Assembly: GCA_026393835.1 (NCBI GenBank) | Contig: JAPKZK010000113.1 | Span: forward strand, 1 to 64,000 | Source of the DNA: Candidatus Aminicenantota bacterium | GTDB taxonomy: Bacteria; Acidobacteriota; Aminicenantia; UBA2199 | Length of the DNA: 64,000 nt | Direction: 5' to 3' | Shown: positions 9,126-19,000 of the stretch, one piece after another | How the letters are laid out: each line of letters starts with the position of its first letter | Numbering within the stretch: the stretch's first letter is position 1 | Made by a program: the position numbers and the translations under genes | Notes under the pieces: generated by a model | The model's input: the letters and a program-made list of their open reading frames with translations, nothing else | Database searches by the model: none | Told to the model about the DNA's origin: nothing

Positions 9126-10767
9126 ATCGAACCTCTTTCATAACTTTCAAATACGTTTGGGGATTTTTTTCCAGGTACGATAACTGGGTAGATAGGTAGC
9201 GGGCGAATTCTTCATCATTAAGAAGACCGCTGCAGCGGGGCTGGGGTTGGTCCATATTTAAATAAAAAATACACTGTAAACAGGCTTCCCAATTGGCGCA
9301 TGAGCAGCATTGTTTTTGCAGGCGATCGAAATAGGTGTTGTACGTGTCGGCTATTTTTTCAAAATCCAGGTCTACTTTCTTTTCATCCGCCGCGCCCAGG
9401 CTGTATTGCTGCCCGATCCGTTCACAGGGTAGTATTTTCCCCTGCACGGTGATAAAGACTTTCCTGGAAAAAGGGATACATGTGCCGGTAGGGATTTGCG
9501 CCGTATGTTTTGGGGGTTTGCCCGCTTCGGTTTTATTCCCGGCGGCGGCCACGTCGTTATAGTCATTGAAGATAAAGCCGCTGCATTGCTGGAGAAAGGA
9601 TTTCATGCCCCTGATATTGGGCAGGTTAAGAAACATATCTTTTTCCAGCAGGGAATAATCTTCGGCCTGGAAAAGCGTGGTCCCGATATTGGCATAGGTC
9701 TTGCGGAACTCTTCCCGCATGGCGGGGGCGACGCCGATGGGATTTAATTCGCTGATAGTAGGGATTTTATCAAATTGAGTTTTAAAATAGTGGTGAAGTC
9801 CGGGCGCTGTGTTGCGATTATGAATAACTGCATTGAAATTAACCCTGTCTTTAAAGTAGGCCGGGTATTTGGCCGCCAGGCCATCGATATTCTTTAAAAC
9901 CTCTCGATACGCCGGCGTCCCGTCTTTAAACACCCGGTAGGAATTGCCGTATTCATCGCCGTCCAGGCTGATCAGTAAGTCGAAATCATGTTCCACCAGG
10001 AAATCCATGTATTTTCCCAGCAGGAGGCCGTTGGTGGTCATATTAAATTGAAAATGATTATGCAGGGGTTTTAATTGGCGGGCATAGGCAACCACCTCCC
10101 GGATGAAGGGAAAATCCAACAGGGGTTCTCCGCCGTAAAATCCGATATGAAAAACCTGTTGATGGGATTGGTTCAGTGGGGAGTTTAATAAATCCAGCAG
10201 GTAATTTAGCACATTTTGGGCCGTACCGGCGCTTAATTGCCTGTTCCCGCGTTGTTCATTAATATTATAAAATTTTCCATAGGCGCAGTAGGCGCATTCG
10301 AGATTGCAATAGTCCACCACTTCGAAGGTTACTTGCCTGGTATTGGCCAGGGAGGCTTTAATTTGTCCCGCGGATAACCTCCCGCTTAACAAAGACCCGG
10401 TATCCGGCGGAGAAAAATAACCGTTTTCTCGCAGCAGCCTATATTTACGATAGTAATAAGCTATTTCCGGTTTTGAAGCGGCGCCGTAATCCTCTATTTG
10501 TACGGGATCATCGTTTAACTCCCCGTACCATTGCTCCACATCCAGGCCTTGGCGGTGTAATCGAAGTATGTGGTAGAGCACCGGGTGGCACCATTGGGTG
10601 CTTTTTACGGTTGGATCATAGAGATACTTATTTTTGTTTTGGCTCTCAAGCAGCACTTGCAGTTTCCTTTGGGTATTAGCAAGGGCAATAGTATGGCAAG
10701 TAAAGGCAGTAGAAGATTGTCTTCTACTGCCTTTACAGTTTAATGCCGGGCAGTTCTCACAAAACAC
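9118..10767 (-). CDS. Radical SAM peptide maturase (SPASM), GG-leader RiPP system
   Basis: A 549-aa radical SAM enzyme. The [4Fe-4S]/SAM motif is CNLECAYC at residues ~152-159, followed by a GFYGGEPLLDF motif near 210. C-terminal SPASM-type cysteines are CIPFSR near 435, PCER near 452 and CCSCANWEACLQC near 487-499. The N-terminus has an extra Cys cluster, CENC-x4-NC. The start is a GTG at 10767: the frame closes seven codons upstream and there is no ATG. The nearest match I recall is the GG-Bacteroidales peptide maturase family. It lies 83 bp after the precursor gene and would modify that peptide (thioether or C-C crosslinks; chemistry unknown). Confidence 0.88.
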   Translation of the reverse strand: MFCENCPALNCKGSRRQSSTAFTCHTIALANTQRKLQVLLESQNKNKYLYDPTVKSTQWCHPVLYHILRLHRQGLDVEQWYGELNDDPVQIEDYGAASKPEIAYYYRKYRLLRENGYFSPPDTGSLLSGRLSAGQIKASLANTRQVTFEVVDYCNLECAYCAYGKFYNINEQRGNRQLSAGTAQNVLNYLLDLLNSPLNQSHQQVFHIGFYGGEPLLDFPFIREVVAYARQLKPLHNHFQFNMTTNGLLLGKYMDFLVEHDFDLLISLDGDEYGNSYRVFKDGTPAYREVLKNIDGLAAKYPAYFKDRVNFNAVIHNRNTAPGLHHYFKTQFDKIPTISELNPIGVAPAMREEFRKTYANIGTTLFQAEDYSLLEKDMFLNLPNIRGMKSFLQQCSGFIFNDYNDVAAAGNKTEAGKPPKHTAQIPTGTCIPFSRKVFITVQGKILPCERIGQQYSLGAADEKKVDLDFEKIADTYNTYFDRLQKQCCSCANWEACLQCIFYLNMDQPQPRCSGLLNDEEFARYLSTQLSYLEKNPQTYLKVMKEVRFA

Positions 10768-10850
10768 CCGGGGAAATAAAAGCGATTACCCATTATCACT
10801 ATTGTCCGTTGATGTTAGGCGTATGGTATAATTTTTCGCCGTTTCAGCAC

Positions 10851-11021
10851 TTAAATCTCAGGCGTCGGACAAACAAGACATGTGGCGAGAGTGTGGTGTA
10901 CATTATAATCATAAGCCGCGAGCCTGGGGTTATCATACGGGCATGCGCATTGAACGTTGCCCCCTTTGACTCGATCCAGGTTGGCGATCGTTAGTTTGGT
11001 TAATTTAAGTTTTCTTTTCAT
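10851..11021 (-). CDS. GG-leader RiPP precursor peptide (56 aa)
   Basis: A short gene read directly from the minus strand, 57 codons with TAA stop. AGGAG lies 7 nt before the ATG. The leader is MKRKLKLTKLTIANLDRVKGG, i.e. residues 1-21 in two parts: a lysine-rich head with a 'KLT-K-TIANL' recognition-like motif, then the VKGG cleavage site (Gly20-Gly21). The core (residues 22-56) has Cys25, Cys27, Cys48 and Cys51, three Tyr and two adjacent His. This is the natural product precursor layout that pairs with the two SPASM proteins downstream in the same operon. The C-x-C ... C-x-x-C spacing suggests thioether or disulfide rings. No transporter-peptidase gene is adjacent. Confidence 0.85.
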   Translation of the reverse strand: MKRKLKLTKLTIANLDRVKGGNVQCACPYDNPRLAAYDYNVHHTLATCLVCPTPEI

Positions 11022-11024
11022 GGT

Positions 11025-11264
11025 TCATCTCCTTTTTTTAATTTTTTGTGGTTTTTTGTCAACCGGCATTGGGCGCCAGGAACCCTGGCTTCCGGGATAC
11101 CGGTTAATGTCCGGATAGTTGCCCGGTTTTAAATCTAAAATGGGTATATTGCTTTCCCTGGGGGTTTTATTTTTTGGCTTTTTTATGCTGGGAAAAACGA
11201 TCGCTTTGAGCAGCACACCGGGATAAACCACCTGATAGGAGGTTAAAGATAGCGCTTCATTCAT
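11025..11264 (-). CDS. 79-aa hypothetical protein leading the RiPP operon
   Basis: The small ORF starts at an ATG with GAGG 8 nt upstream and ends 3 nt before the precursor ATG; its last codons contain the precursor's AGGAG site, so translation is likely coupled. The protein has no signal peptide, GG motif or Cys. It is rich in Pro and Lys and ends KKPQKIKKRR. I do not recognise it. Position makes it part of the RiPP operon, perhaps a second substrate, a leader-binding protein or simply a coupling ORF. Confidence 0.55.
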   Translation of the reverse strand: MNEALSLTSYQVVYPGVLLKAIVFPSIKKPKNKTPRESNIPILDLKPGNYPDINRYPGSQGSWRPMPVDKKPQKIKKRR

Positions 11265-11284
11265 TGCTCATTCCTCACACGATT

Positions 11285-11313
11285 ATTATACCATGAAAGA
11301 TACGATTTTGCAA
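11285..11313 (-). promoter_or_regulatory. Sigma70-type promoter of the RiPP operon
   Basis: On the minus strand: TTGCAA (11308-11313), a 17-bp spacer and a perfect TATAAT (11285-11290), 20 bp before the 79-aa ORF. It separates this operon from the upstream gene that ends at 11356. Confidence 0.75.
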
Positions 11314-11355
11314 AACCGGGGGAATGGAAGGGGCGGATAAAATACTTTTTGCCAC

Positions 11356-13470
11356 CTATTTCCCGAGATTGAATTTTATCCCCAGGGAAATGGCCGGGCC
11401 GGTCATGTTAAGCAGCGCTTTTCTACCGGAAGCAAGGGCTTTGTCGAAATCGGGGCCGAGGAAAAACCCGGTCGCCGGCCTCCCGGTATATGTAAGGTAA
11501 TATAAATCCCCTTCATAGTTATGCGCTGTCGAATACCCGATATAATCGATATAATGGCCCTTCCCGTACATTTCGCTAAACTTGACAAACCGTACCCTGC
11601 CCTGGAGGAAAACAAACACCCCTTTCGATATGGCCAATTCGATTGTTCCTCCCAGGTGAAAACCAAACTGCCTCTTTTTAGCGACTTCCACGCCCACCCG
11701 GTAGAAATTGCTGTTGGATTTATATTTCCACCGCCAAACGTTTCTATATTGGCCAAAGTATGCCCCGCCCCCACCGTTGAGGTAAACGTTGACGGTAGGG
11801 GAACCGACCAGTTTAAAATGGAGGTTTAAGAGGACCGGGATGGCGAAAAACTTTTGGTCCCAGGGGCCGATAAAGTCATTACCGTCAAACTGTGCGGTAA
11901 AATTTGTTAACACCTTGCTTACTTCGATACCGGCGGAAAACCTCTTGAAACTATACCCCAATTCCCCACCGTAACTCCAGTAAAAAGGAATTTTCCTGGT
12001 TTTAGATAGGTTTTCGTTACTGCGCTCGTTGGTATCCGTCATCCGGCTGTAGTCGCCGCCATTTAAAAACTCGGCCCCGCCGGCTACTTTTAAATAGAAC
12101 CTGCCTTTTCTCATTCTCTTGCCCCCGGACAAAGGCCCCCTTATCTCCTTTTGATCCTTGATAACAGACGCCATCGGTGCTGTTCCCGGGCCTGTCTCAG
12201 CGATGGATTCCCGCGGGGGTCCGGGCTTTCGGGGCGTTTCGCCGGGGGCGATTACCTTCCACCACCGGCCCACAACGGCGTCTGCGTCCGCGCCTGCTAC
12301 TTCGCCTGGACCTGTTCCCGTGTTGATGGTGTAAAGAAAGGTAAAAAAACCGGCGTCCCGGAGCTGCGGGAACTGGGATTCGCTGAGCTTTTCTTTTTCT
12401 TCTAATACCACCAGGTTATAGATTTCCACCATTTTTTGGGCGTTCTCCCCTACGAACAGTGCCTTTTGGGTTTCCGGGGCTAAGAAAAAGGAAAAGAGGT
12501 AGAAATAATTTAATTTGCCATCGTCTTTGACGGCCAGTTGGTAAAGGAATTCCAGGGGGGCTGTTTTGGCATCCTTCCCGGCCAGTTGGGACCAAAAGGG
12601 TTCGGCGTCGCTCCCCCCGGGCAGCAGCCAATGAGAATTTTGTTCAGCGCCGCTATCCGCCGTGCGCAGGGCCCCGGATAATAGGAACATGCCCATGAGG
12701 AATTTTTTGTCATTATAAATTTGCTGCCACGCCCCGGGCCGCGGGTCCTTCAGCAGGCCGCCGATATAATCGATCTCACTGTCCGTGAGGCGGTAAAGTG
12801 CGCCCAGCAGGAGGGAAAATTTTTCATCCTTTAACAGGGTTTCAAAAAAAGAGCCGGCGTCCAGTTCCAGGCCCGTGATTTGCCGGAGAAAACCGTAATC
12901 CCAGGGCACGGGGATTTCGCTCTCTTCGAATTTAAAATAAAAGTGCCGGGACTGGTTTAACTGTTTGGTAATGGTCAGGATATCCAGTTGGGCGAACCGG
13001 AAGTAATCGGGGATTTCCGCCGACGTGTTTTCGCTGACGTTGAATTCCCCTGCCGGGGTCTTTTCCAGGCGGAGGCCCAGTAAATTTAAGAGAATCGACG
13101 CATTTTCATACCCTGCCGGTTGGTCCACGTTGATGATGACAAGGTTGTTGTTACCTGTCTTGTACCGTTGGATGGATTTTTTTACCAGGTTATGCCGGCG
13201 CAGGATTTTTAGCAATTTATTTCTTAAGCCATTGGCGGCTAGTTTGCCGTCGGGTTTATCCATAAAGAGCAGGCGATCGTTCAAGAAATAAAAGAAATCA
13301 TGGGAGGGGTCATTGTAAAAGAAATCGGTATATAAACAAACCCGGTCGATATTACCGGGTATCGTGGCGATTTCGCCGGCCAAGTGTAAAGGGATGAAGC
13401 AAGCGATTAACGGGATTAATATAATGAATATGCGCCGGGCGCAGTATTTTTTTCTATTTTCTTTTTTCAT
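11356..13470 (-). CDS. Signal-peptide protein with C-terminal outer-membrane beta-barrel
   Basis: A 704-aa protein. The N-terminus has a basic head and hydrophobic segment (residues ~13-31), consistent with export. Residues ~35-400 are mostly helical and unrecognised. A Pro/Gly-rich low-complexity linker follows (~400-450). Residues ~465-704 alternate in the manner of a porin-like barrel (KGRFYLKVAGGAEF, YWSYGGELGYSF, FHLGGTIELAI) and end ISLGIKFNLGK, a typical terminal barrel strand. Its ATG overlaps the stop of the upstream gene (ATGA-type), so the two products probably work together. It lies just upstream of the RiPP promoter, so a link to peptide export is possible but unsupported. Confidence 0.7.
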   Translation of the reverse strand: MKKENRKKYCARRIFIILIPLIACFIPLHLAGEIATIPGNIDRVCLYTDFFYNDPSHDFFYFLNDRLLFMDKPDGKLAANGLRNKLLKILRRHNLVKKSIQRYKTGNNNLVIINVDQPAGYENASILLNLLGLRLEKTPAGEFNVSENTSAEIPDYFRFAQLDILTITKQLNQSRHFYFKFEESEIPVPWDYGFLRQITGLELDAGSFFETLLKDEKFSLLLGALYRLTDSEIDYIGGLLKDPRPGAWQQIYNDKKFLMGMFLLSGALRTADSGAEQNSHWLLPGGSDAEPFWSQLAGKDAKTAPLEFLYQLAVKDDGKLNYFYLFSFFLAPETQKALFVGENAQKMVEIYNLVVLEEKEKLSESQFPQLRDAGFFTFLYTINTGTGPGEVAGADADAVVGRWWKVIAPGETPRKPGPPRESIAETGPGTAPMASVIKDQKEIRGPLSGGKRMRKGRFYLKVAGGAEFLNGGDYSRMTDTNERSNENLSKTRKIPFYWSYGGELGYSFKRFSAGIEVSKVLTNFTAQFDGNDFIGPWDQKFFAIPVLLNLHFKLVGSPTVNVYLNGGGGAYFGQYRNVWRWKYKSNSNFYRVGVEVAKKRQFGFHLGGTIELAISKGVFVFLQGRVRFVKFSEMYGKGHYIDYIGYSTAHNYEGDLYYLTYTGRPATGFFLGPDFDKALASGRKALLNMTGPAISLGIKFNLGK

Positions 13471-15419
13471 TTCAGTTTTAAATATCCTTCTTTTTGTAAA
13501 TCTTTTATTGCCCCGTTCAAATGGGAATTGTTAAATACTTTGAACATAAAATAGCTAGAAAAATAGTCGTTGGGGTTATTCTGGTTGTAAACCCTGGGGG
13601 CTGTTTTGGTGAGATATGAATAAAGCAACTGGCCCATGAAATAGGCGGGTATTTTTTTCTTGTAAAGGAACCAGGCCAGCCGGACTTTAAATTCATCGAT
13701 AATCTCGCCGTTGGTCCAACCGCTTTCGAAAAGGTTCGCCAGGCCCTGGGGAAATAACCTGAAGGGCTGCGGGGTCAGGTTCCCGAAGGTGTGGTAATAA
13801 ATAGCGCCGGTCCGGGGTGGGATTTTTTTCAACAACTCTTTGTACCCAGACGCTTCCAGGTATTCCTTTTTTTTTGAAAAAACCTCGCCCAGCAGCCTGA
13901 TTTCGCTGAAAAAAAGGCGAAATTCTTTGGTTTTCCCGGTTATATAACCGGCCGTTTCGCGGTAATGGTACCCCGAGGAGAGCATCTTTAATTCCTTTAG
14001 CACATCCTTTCCGACGGCTTCATTTTCCCGGGCTTTTCGCAGCAATTCCAGGCCGAAGTCCTCTAATACGGCGGTATTTTGAACATAGTCATCCCATTGG
14101 GCGGCCCGGCCGCCGGCGGGAACCGGGTACAAATCCAGCAGGTTGATGAGTAGTCCTTGCAGTTGTGCGGGGTTATAGCTTAATGTCCGCCGGAACAAGA
14201 ATTTGTACCATTTGGCGGCAAAAGCGATGTTTAACCGGGAAAGGCCGCCGGTGAAATGGTACGCTGAAAATGCGTCGGGGACCGGCGGGGGGCCGCAGTA
14301 GTTCCAGGGGGTCCAGGTTTTGTGATCATCGAAATCATGCAGACGCGCCAGGTTGGGGTTTAAGAAAACGTAGAGCTTCGGGTTTTTGGCGTTAACCGCG
14401 TACACCAGCGCCACCAGGTAGTCCTTGAGAAGGTATACCAGGTAATTGTTTTTTATTTCCAGGATGAGGGAGGCCAACTCCGGGATAGGGGCATGGCTAT
14501 TTATTTTTTTTACCAGCGCGGTCACATCCAGGTTTAATTCCTTTTTAGAATAGGCCAACACCCGGTCCCGTATGGCCCGGGGGGCGTCTTCGCTAATCCC
14601 GGCATAGGGTAACTCTTCAAAGGCCTGGAGAATACGGTTGCCTGTTTCGATGGGTGAATCGGCGCGCTGTTTTTCCGCCGACTGATCCAGTAAACGGTTG
14701 ATCCGCAAAAGGGTTGCTGTTGAAGCGACGCCCTGGCTTTGAAGCATCTCTTCGATGGCTTTTCGATATTTGTCTTTGATCAAAAATTTATAAACGGTGT
14801 TGTTGATTTCCAGGTCCCGGTTATCGATGCCCTCTAAAACGAAATCGATGAAATTCTTTTTATTTAAGCGAATATCTAATTCCGTTTCGAAAAACCCGAA
14901 CAGTTTATCGTAGAAATCGTTGGGGGTCCAGGGGAGGGCCATCATTTTATTAATAAGCGCATCGTAGTCGTAATGGTCCGGCGCATATTTCGCCGCCTGG
15001 GAAAATAGTTCCAGCAGGGATTGGAAAACGGCGGTCAGCAGGGGCTTGTTTTTGCTGTCGAGTCTCTCGAAATTTTTGACCCAGGCAAATAATTTTATAA
15101 CGGTGGCGGGTTCTTGCACCGGGATTTTCTCCACAAAATCTACCAGGGCATTGTATGCATCGTAATTGCTGTACATGGCGGTTAGGACTTCTCCTGTCAG
15201 CAACCGCGGCCGTTGTGAGAATTTGGCGGAAATAGCCAGGTATTTTTGCAGGTCTCCAGCGGCGGGGGTTTTCTGTGTATTGGCGCGCTGCAATATTACT
15301 CTCAACAGGTCCAATGTCCCGGATGTGTTTGTTTCATTTATGCCGGGGTATAATGGGTATACCTGGCCCAACCAGCTAATAAGAAAAAACAATATGCCGA
15401 TGATCGATATTTTTTTCAT
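13467..15419 (-). CDS. Large secreted helical hypothetical protein
   Basis: A 650-aa protein with a signal peptide (MKKISIIGILFFLISWLGQVYPLYPG) shown by residues 1-~24. The rest is helix-rich with many Leu, Lys and Tyr and no motif I recognise. AGAAGGA lies before the ATG. It is translationally coupled to the barrel protein downstream (4-bp overlap). Both being exported suggests a periplasm/outer-membrane pair. A coding gene is near certain from length and start; the function is unknown. Confidence 0.7.
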   Translation of the reverse strand: MKKISIIGILFFLISWLGQVYPLYPGINETNTSGTLDLLRVILQRANTQKTPAAGDLQKYLAISAKFSQRPRLLTGEVLTAMYSNYDAYNALVDFVEKIPVQEPATVIKLFAWVKNFERLDSKNKPLLTAVFQSLLELFSQAAKYAPDHYDYDALINKMMALPWTPNDFYDKLFGFFETELDIRLNKKNFIDFVLEGIDNRDLEINNTVYKFLIKDKYRKAIEEMLQSQGVASTATLLRINRLLDQSAEKQRADSPIETGNRILQAFEELPYAGISEDAPRAIRDRVLAYSKKELNLDVTALVKKINSHAPIPELASLILEIKNNYLVYLLKDYLVALVYAVNAKNPKLYVFLNPNLARLHDFDDHKTWTPWNYCGPPPVPDAFSAYHFTGGLSRLNIAFAAKWYKFLFRRTLSYNPAQLQGLLINLLDLYPVPAGGRAAQWDDYVQNTAVLEDFGLELLRKARENEAVGKDVLKELKMLSSGYHYRETAGYITGKTKEFRLFFSEIRLLGEVFSKKKEYLEASGYKELLKKIPPRTGAIYYHTFGNLTPQPFRLFPQGLANLFESGWTNGEIIDEFKVRLAWFLYKKKIPAYFMGQLLYSYLTKTAPRVYNQNNPNDYFSSYFMFKVFNNSHLNGAIKDLQKEGYLKLK

Positions 15420-15552
15420 AAACGATCCTTCTTTCCACTATTTTAACTATAACATACGGATGCCGAAACAATATACGGAAGGTTTTGGTTGTTTCATAAT
15501 TGTTTTATACCATATATGAAGAAAGAAATCAAACCATATCATCCTGTTTTAA

Positions 15553-15800
15553 CTTCCCCCCAGAGGGGGAACTCTTCCCCCAGGTGGGGGCACTCTCCCC
15601 CCAGGTGGGGGCACTCTCCCCCTAAGTGGGGGAAACCCTCCCCCAGGTGGGGGAACTCTTCCCCTAAGTGGGGGGAACCCTCCCCCAGGTGGGGGAAACC
15701 CTCCCCCAGGTGGGGGAACTCTCCCCCCAGGTGGGGGAACTCTTCCCCTAAGTTGGGGAACTCTTCCCCCAGGTGGGGGAAACCCTCCCCCACCTGGGGT
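15553..15800. repeat. Tandem hairpin array 1 (12 units, 21-bp period)
   Basis: Twelve units of about 21 bp, consensus CTCTCCCCCAGGTGGGGGAA. Each is a hairpin: CCCCC stem, AGGT or AAGT loop, GGGGG stem. Two units are 22 and 20 bp, which restores the frame over the pair. Because 21 is divisible by 3, both strands carry long heptapeptide-repeat ORFs (for example P-R-W-G-N-S-S on the plus strand). I take these as by-products: there is no ribosome site, and the composition is unlike neighbouring proteins. Confidence 0.9.
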
Positions 15801-16014
15801 AACACTTTTTACCTGTTCCTTTCTTTTGCCATATTAACTTCTATCTTTTCCCCGTCTTTCTTTTAAGGCCTTCCAGGTTGCTTATATATTAAGTCAAATT
15901 CGGGTGAACTTTTGGGAAGAGTGTTTCCATAATCGCTGCCGCTTTTTCAGGATGGGGGGAATAGCGGAAACGAGGTACAGGGTTGGGGCGGCGCCCAATT
16001 TCTTAAAAGGCCGG
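15801..16014. other. Intergenic region between array 1 and the kinase promoter
   Basis: No gene seen. It includes a short hairpin GGGGCG-G-CGCCCC (around 15984-15997) in a GGGTTGGGGCGGCGCCC context. The same hairpin, in the opposite orientation, lies at about 36498-36515. Confidence 0.5.
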
Positions 16015-16043
16015 TTGATTTCTTCCTTAAAATCAGGTATAAA
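16015..16043 (+). promoter_or_regulatory. Promoter of the hybrid kinase gene, leaderless type
   Basis: TTGATT (16015-16020), a 17-bp spacer and TATAAA (16038-16043). Exactly 6 nt separate the -10 from the ATG at 16050, so the predicted transcription start coincides with the A of the start codon. No ribosome binding site is present. Confidence 0.6.
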
Positions 16044-16049
16044 GAAACT

Positions 16050-19000
16050 ATGAAACGACTCTTTTTTATATCGTTTTTAGCCGTCACTTCCATATTATTC
16101 GCCTTAGACCCCGGTAAAGCTCTTATCCACTATAATATTCAAATATGGGATATGGACAGCGGACTGCCCGGGAACGCCGTCTTTGCCCTCCGGCAAACTT
16201 CCGACGGCTACCTCTGGATCGGGACCCAGGATGGGCTGGTACGCTTTGACGGGCTCCAGTTGGAAGTCTACACCAGGGATACGGTTCCCCAATTAAAATC
16301 CAATGATATCCGCGCGCTCTATGAGGACCAAAACGGCGTCCTGTGGATCGGAACTTCCACCGGGGGACTCGTCCGCTTCAAAGACGGCCAATTCGTCTCG
16401 TACCCCGCCGCCGAGAATAACGCCCTTTCCAGGATAAGGGCCATCGCGGAAGACCGTTGGGGCAATTTATGGATCGGCAGCTTTACCGGCGGACTCGCCT
16501 GTCTCAATAACGACCAATTTACTACCTTTACCACCGAACAAGGATTACCCGCTAGCCAGGTGAGATTCATTTATCAGGATGATAACCGGGACCTCTGGGT
16601 AACCACTTCCGCCGGGATAGTCAAAGTACTCAAACCCGGGATATTTCAAACCTACGCCGCCCACGACGTACTTCCCTATTTAAAAACAGCCGGTCTTTAT
16701 GAAACAGACGCAGAGAATCTCTGGATAGGCACCGGTGAAAGCGGCCTATTCCAATTGAAAAAAGGAATCGCCGTCGCTTATTCCACCGGGAAAGAAGTTC
16801 AGCCATGCCCCATCAACACCCTTTATAAAGACAGGAAGAATAATCTCTGGATAGGGACGGATGGGGGTGGATTAAGACGGTTAAAAGAAGACGCCGGACT
16901 GGCTTGCGGTTCTGTTTACGCCATAACCGAAGACCGCGAAGGCAGCCTGTGGGTGGGAACGCTGGACAGGGGATTATTTCAACTGAGGGACAGCAAATTC
17001 GTTACTTATACCGCCGGGGATGGATTGTCCCACGACATCGTCCATTGCATATATGAAGGCCGCGACAACGTATGGATCGGCACCGAAGGCGGCCTGGACC
17101 GGGTTAAAAACGGTAAACCGACCACTGTTTTGACAACCGGGGAAGGTCTGTTAAACAATTCCGTGTCGTGTCTTAGTGAAGACTCCGCCGGATACCTGTG
17201 GATCGGGACCTGGGGCGGGCTGCACAGGTTTAAGGATGGCAAGCCCACCACCTTCACCGATAAAAACGGCTTATCCGATAACAGGATAAAATGCATTCTC
17301 CAGGATAAACAAGGATATACCTGGATCGGCACGGAAAACGGTTTGAACCGGTTCGACAATAGGGACGGTAAATTTACAGTATACACCACGGGTCAGGGGC
17401 TTAACGGCAACGCCATCGAATTTATATTCGAAGACCACCGGGGCCAACTCTGGATCGGAACCAATGCCGGTCTCAACCGTTTAAGCGGCGGGGTAATCAG
17501 CGCGTATAAACTCCCGGTAGGGGAAGAAGATTATTTCCTCAAATGCGCTTACGAAGATAAAGAGGGAACGCTGTGGATTGGGACCGACAGGGGACTTATC
17601 CGTGCACAGGGAAAAGAAAGCGCCCCGGGCGCCGCGCCAACGAAAAACACCCGGGCCCGGCTCACTGAAAACGGCGTAAATACCATACTGGAGGATGATA
17701 GGGGATATCTCTGGCTGGCAGGTAGGAAGGGAATTTCCCGGGTGGCTAAAAAAGAATTAACGGATTTTGTCTTTGGGAAAACCCGGCAGGTTAACTCAGA
17801 AACATACAACGAGAAGGACGGCATGAAATCCCGTTGGGTTACCGGGCTCGGTTGTAAAACCAGGGATGGCAGGTTGTGGTTTCCCACCAGTGTGGGGGTG
17901 GCCGTGATCGATCCTGATCATATTGAAAAGAATACCCGGGCGCTGTCGCCCATTATTGAAAAATTCATGGTAGATGGCGAGTCGATTAAAATAAAAAGTT
18001 TTGATCAAACTTTTCCAAAAGTTTGGTCCGTGAAGCATCGGCAGGGGCCGCCGGAGGCAGCAAGCCTGGAACTGGCCCCGGGGAAAAGGCGATTGGAATT
18101 AGATTATACCGCCGTAAGTTTTATCGATCCGCAGAAAATAAAGTTCAAAGTAAAATTAGAGGGTTTTGACAGTGATTGGGTGGATGTCGGCGCCCAGCGC
18201 AGTATGGCCTACAACAACCTTTCCCCCGGGCATTATACATTTGCCGTGACCGCTTGCAATCAAGACGGCAGTTGGAGTGAGGAAGGGGCCTCTTTATCAT
18301 TCCATTTACGGCCCTATTTTTACCAGACCTCCTGGTTTTATATCTTTTTATTTATAATGGTAAGTCTATTGGTATATGGCGGATATCGTTTGCGGGTGAA
18401 GCAAATAAAAGACAAGGCCAAAGAGTTGGGCGAATTGGTAAAACAGCGCACCCACGCCCTGGAAAAACAGAAACTCCAACTGGAAGAAGCGCACCAAAAA
18501 CTGCAGCACACCAACGACCTGGTGGAAACCAAAAACCGGCAATTGGAAGACCAATCGGAACAATTGAAAGAATTGGATAAAGCCAAATCGCGTTTTTTCG
18601 CTAATATCACCCATGAGTTCCGCACGCCGTTGACGTTGATCATAGGCCCACTGGAACTGATTCTTTCTGAGAATCCCGACAGCAAAATGAAATCCACGGC
18701 CGGGTTAATGATGCGAAACTCGAAGCGCTTGCTTAATTTGGTAAACCAGTTGCTGGAACTGGCAAAATTCGACAGCGGCAAATTAAAACTGCAATTCAGC
18801 AAGCAAAATATCGTACCCTTTTTGAAGAGCATTTTTTACTGTTTCCAGTCATTGGCCCAGCAAAACAATATCGAATTCGCCTGTATTTGTGAAGCGAGTG
18901 AAATACATGTTTATTATGACCGGGAGAACCTGGAACGAGTTATCACCAATCTCCTGGGTAATTCATTTAATTATACCCCCAAAGGCGGGCGCATAACAGT

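Noticed and set aside
15489-15866. Heptapeptide-repeat protein across array 1
   Set aside because: Open frames follow from the 21-bp period; they occur on both strands and lack a ribosome site or promoter.
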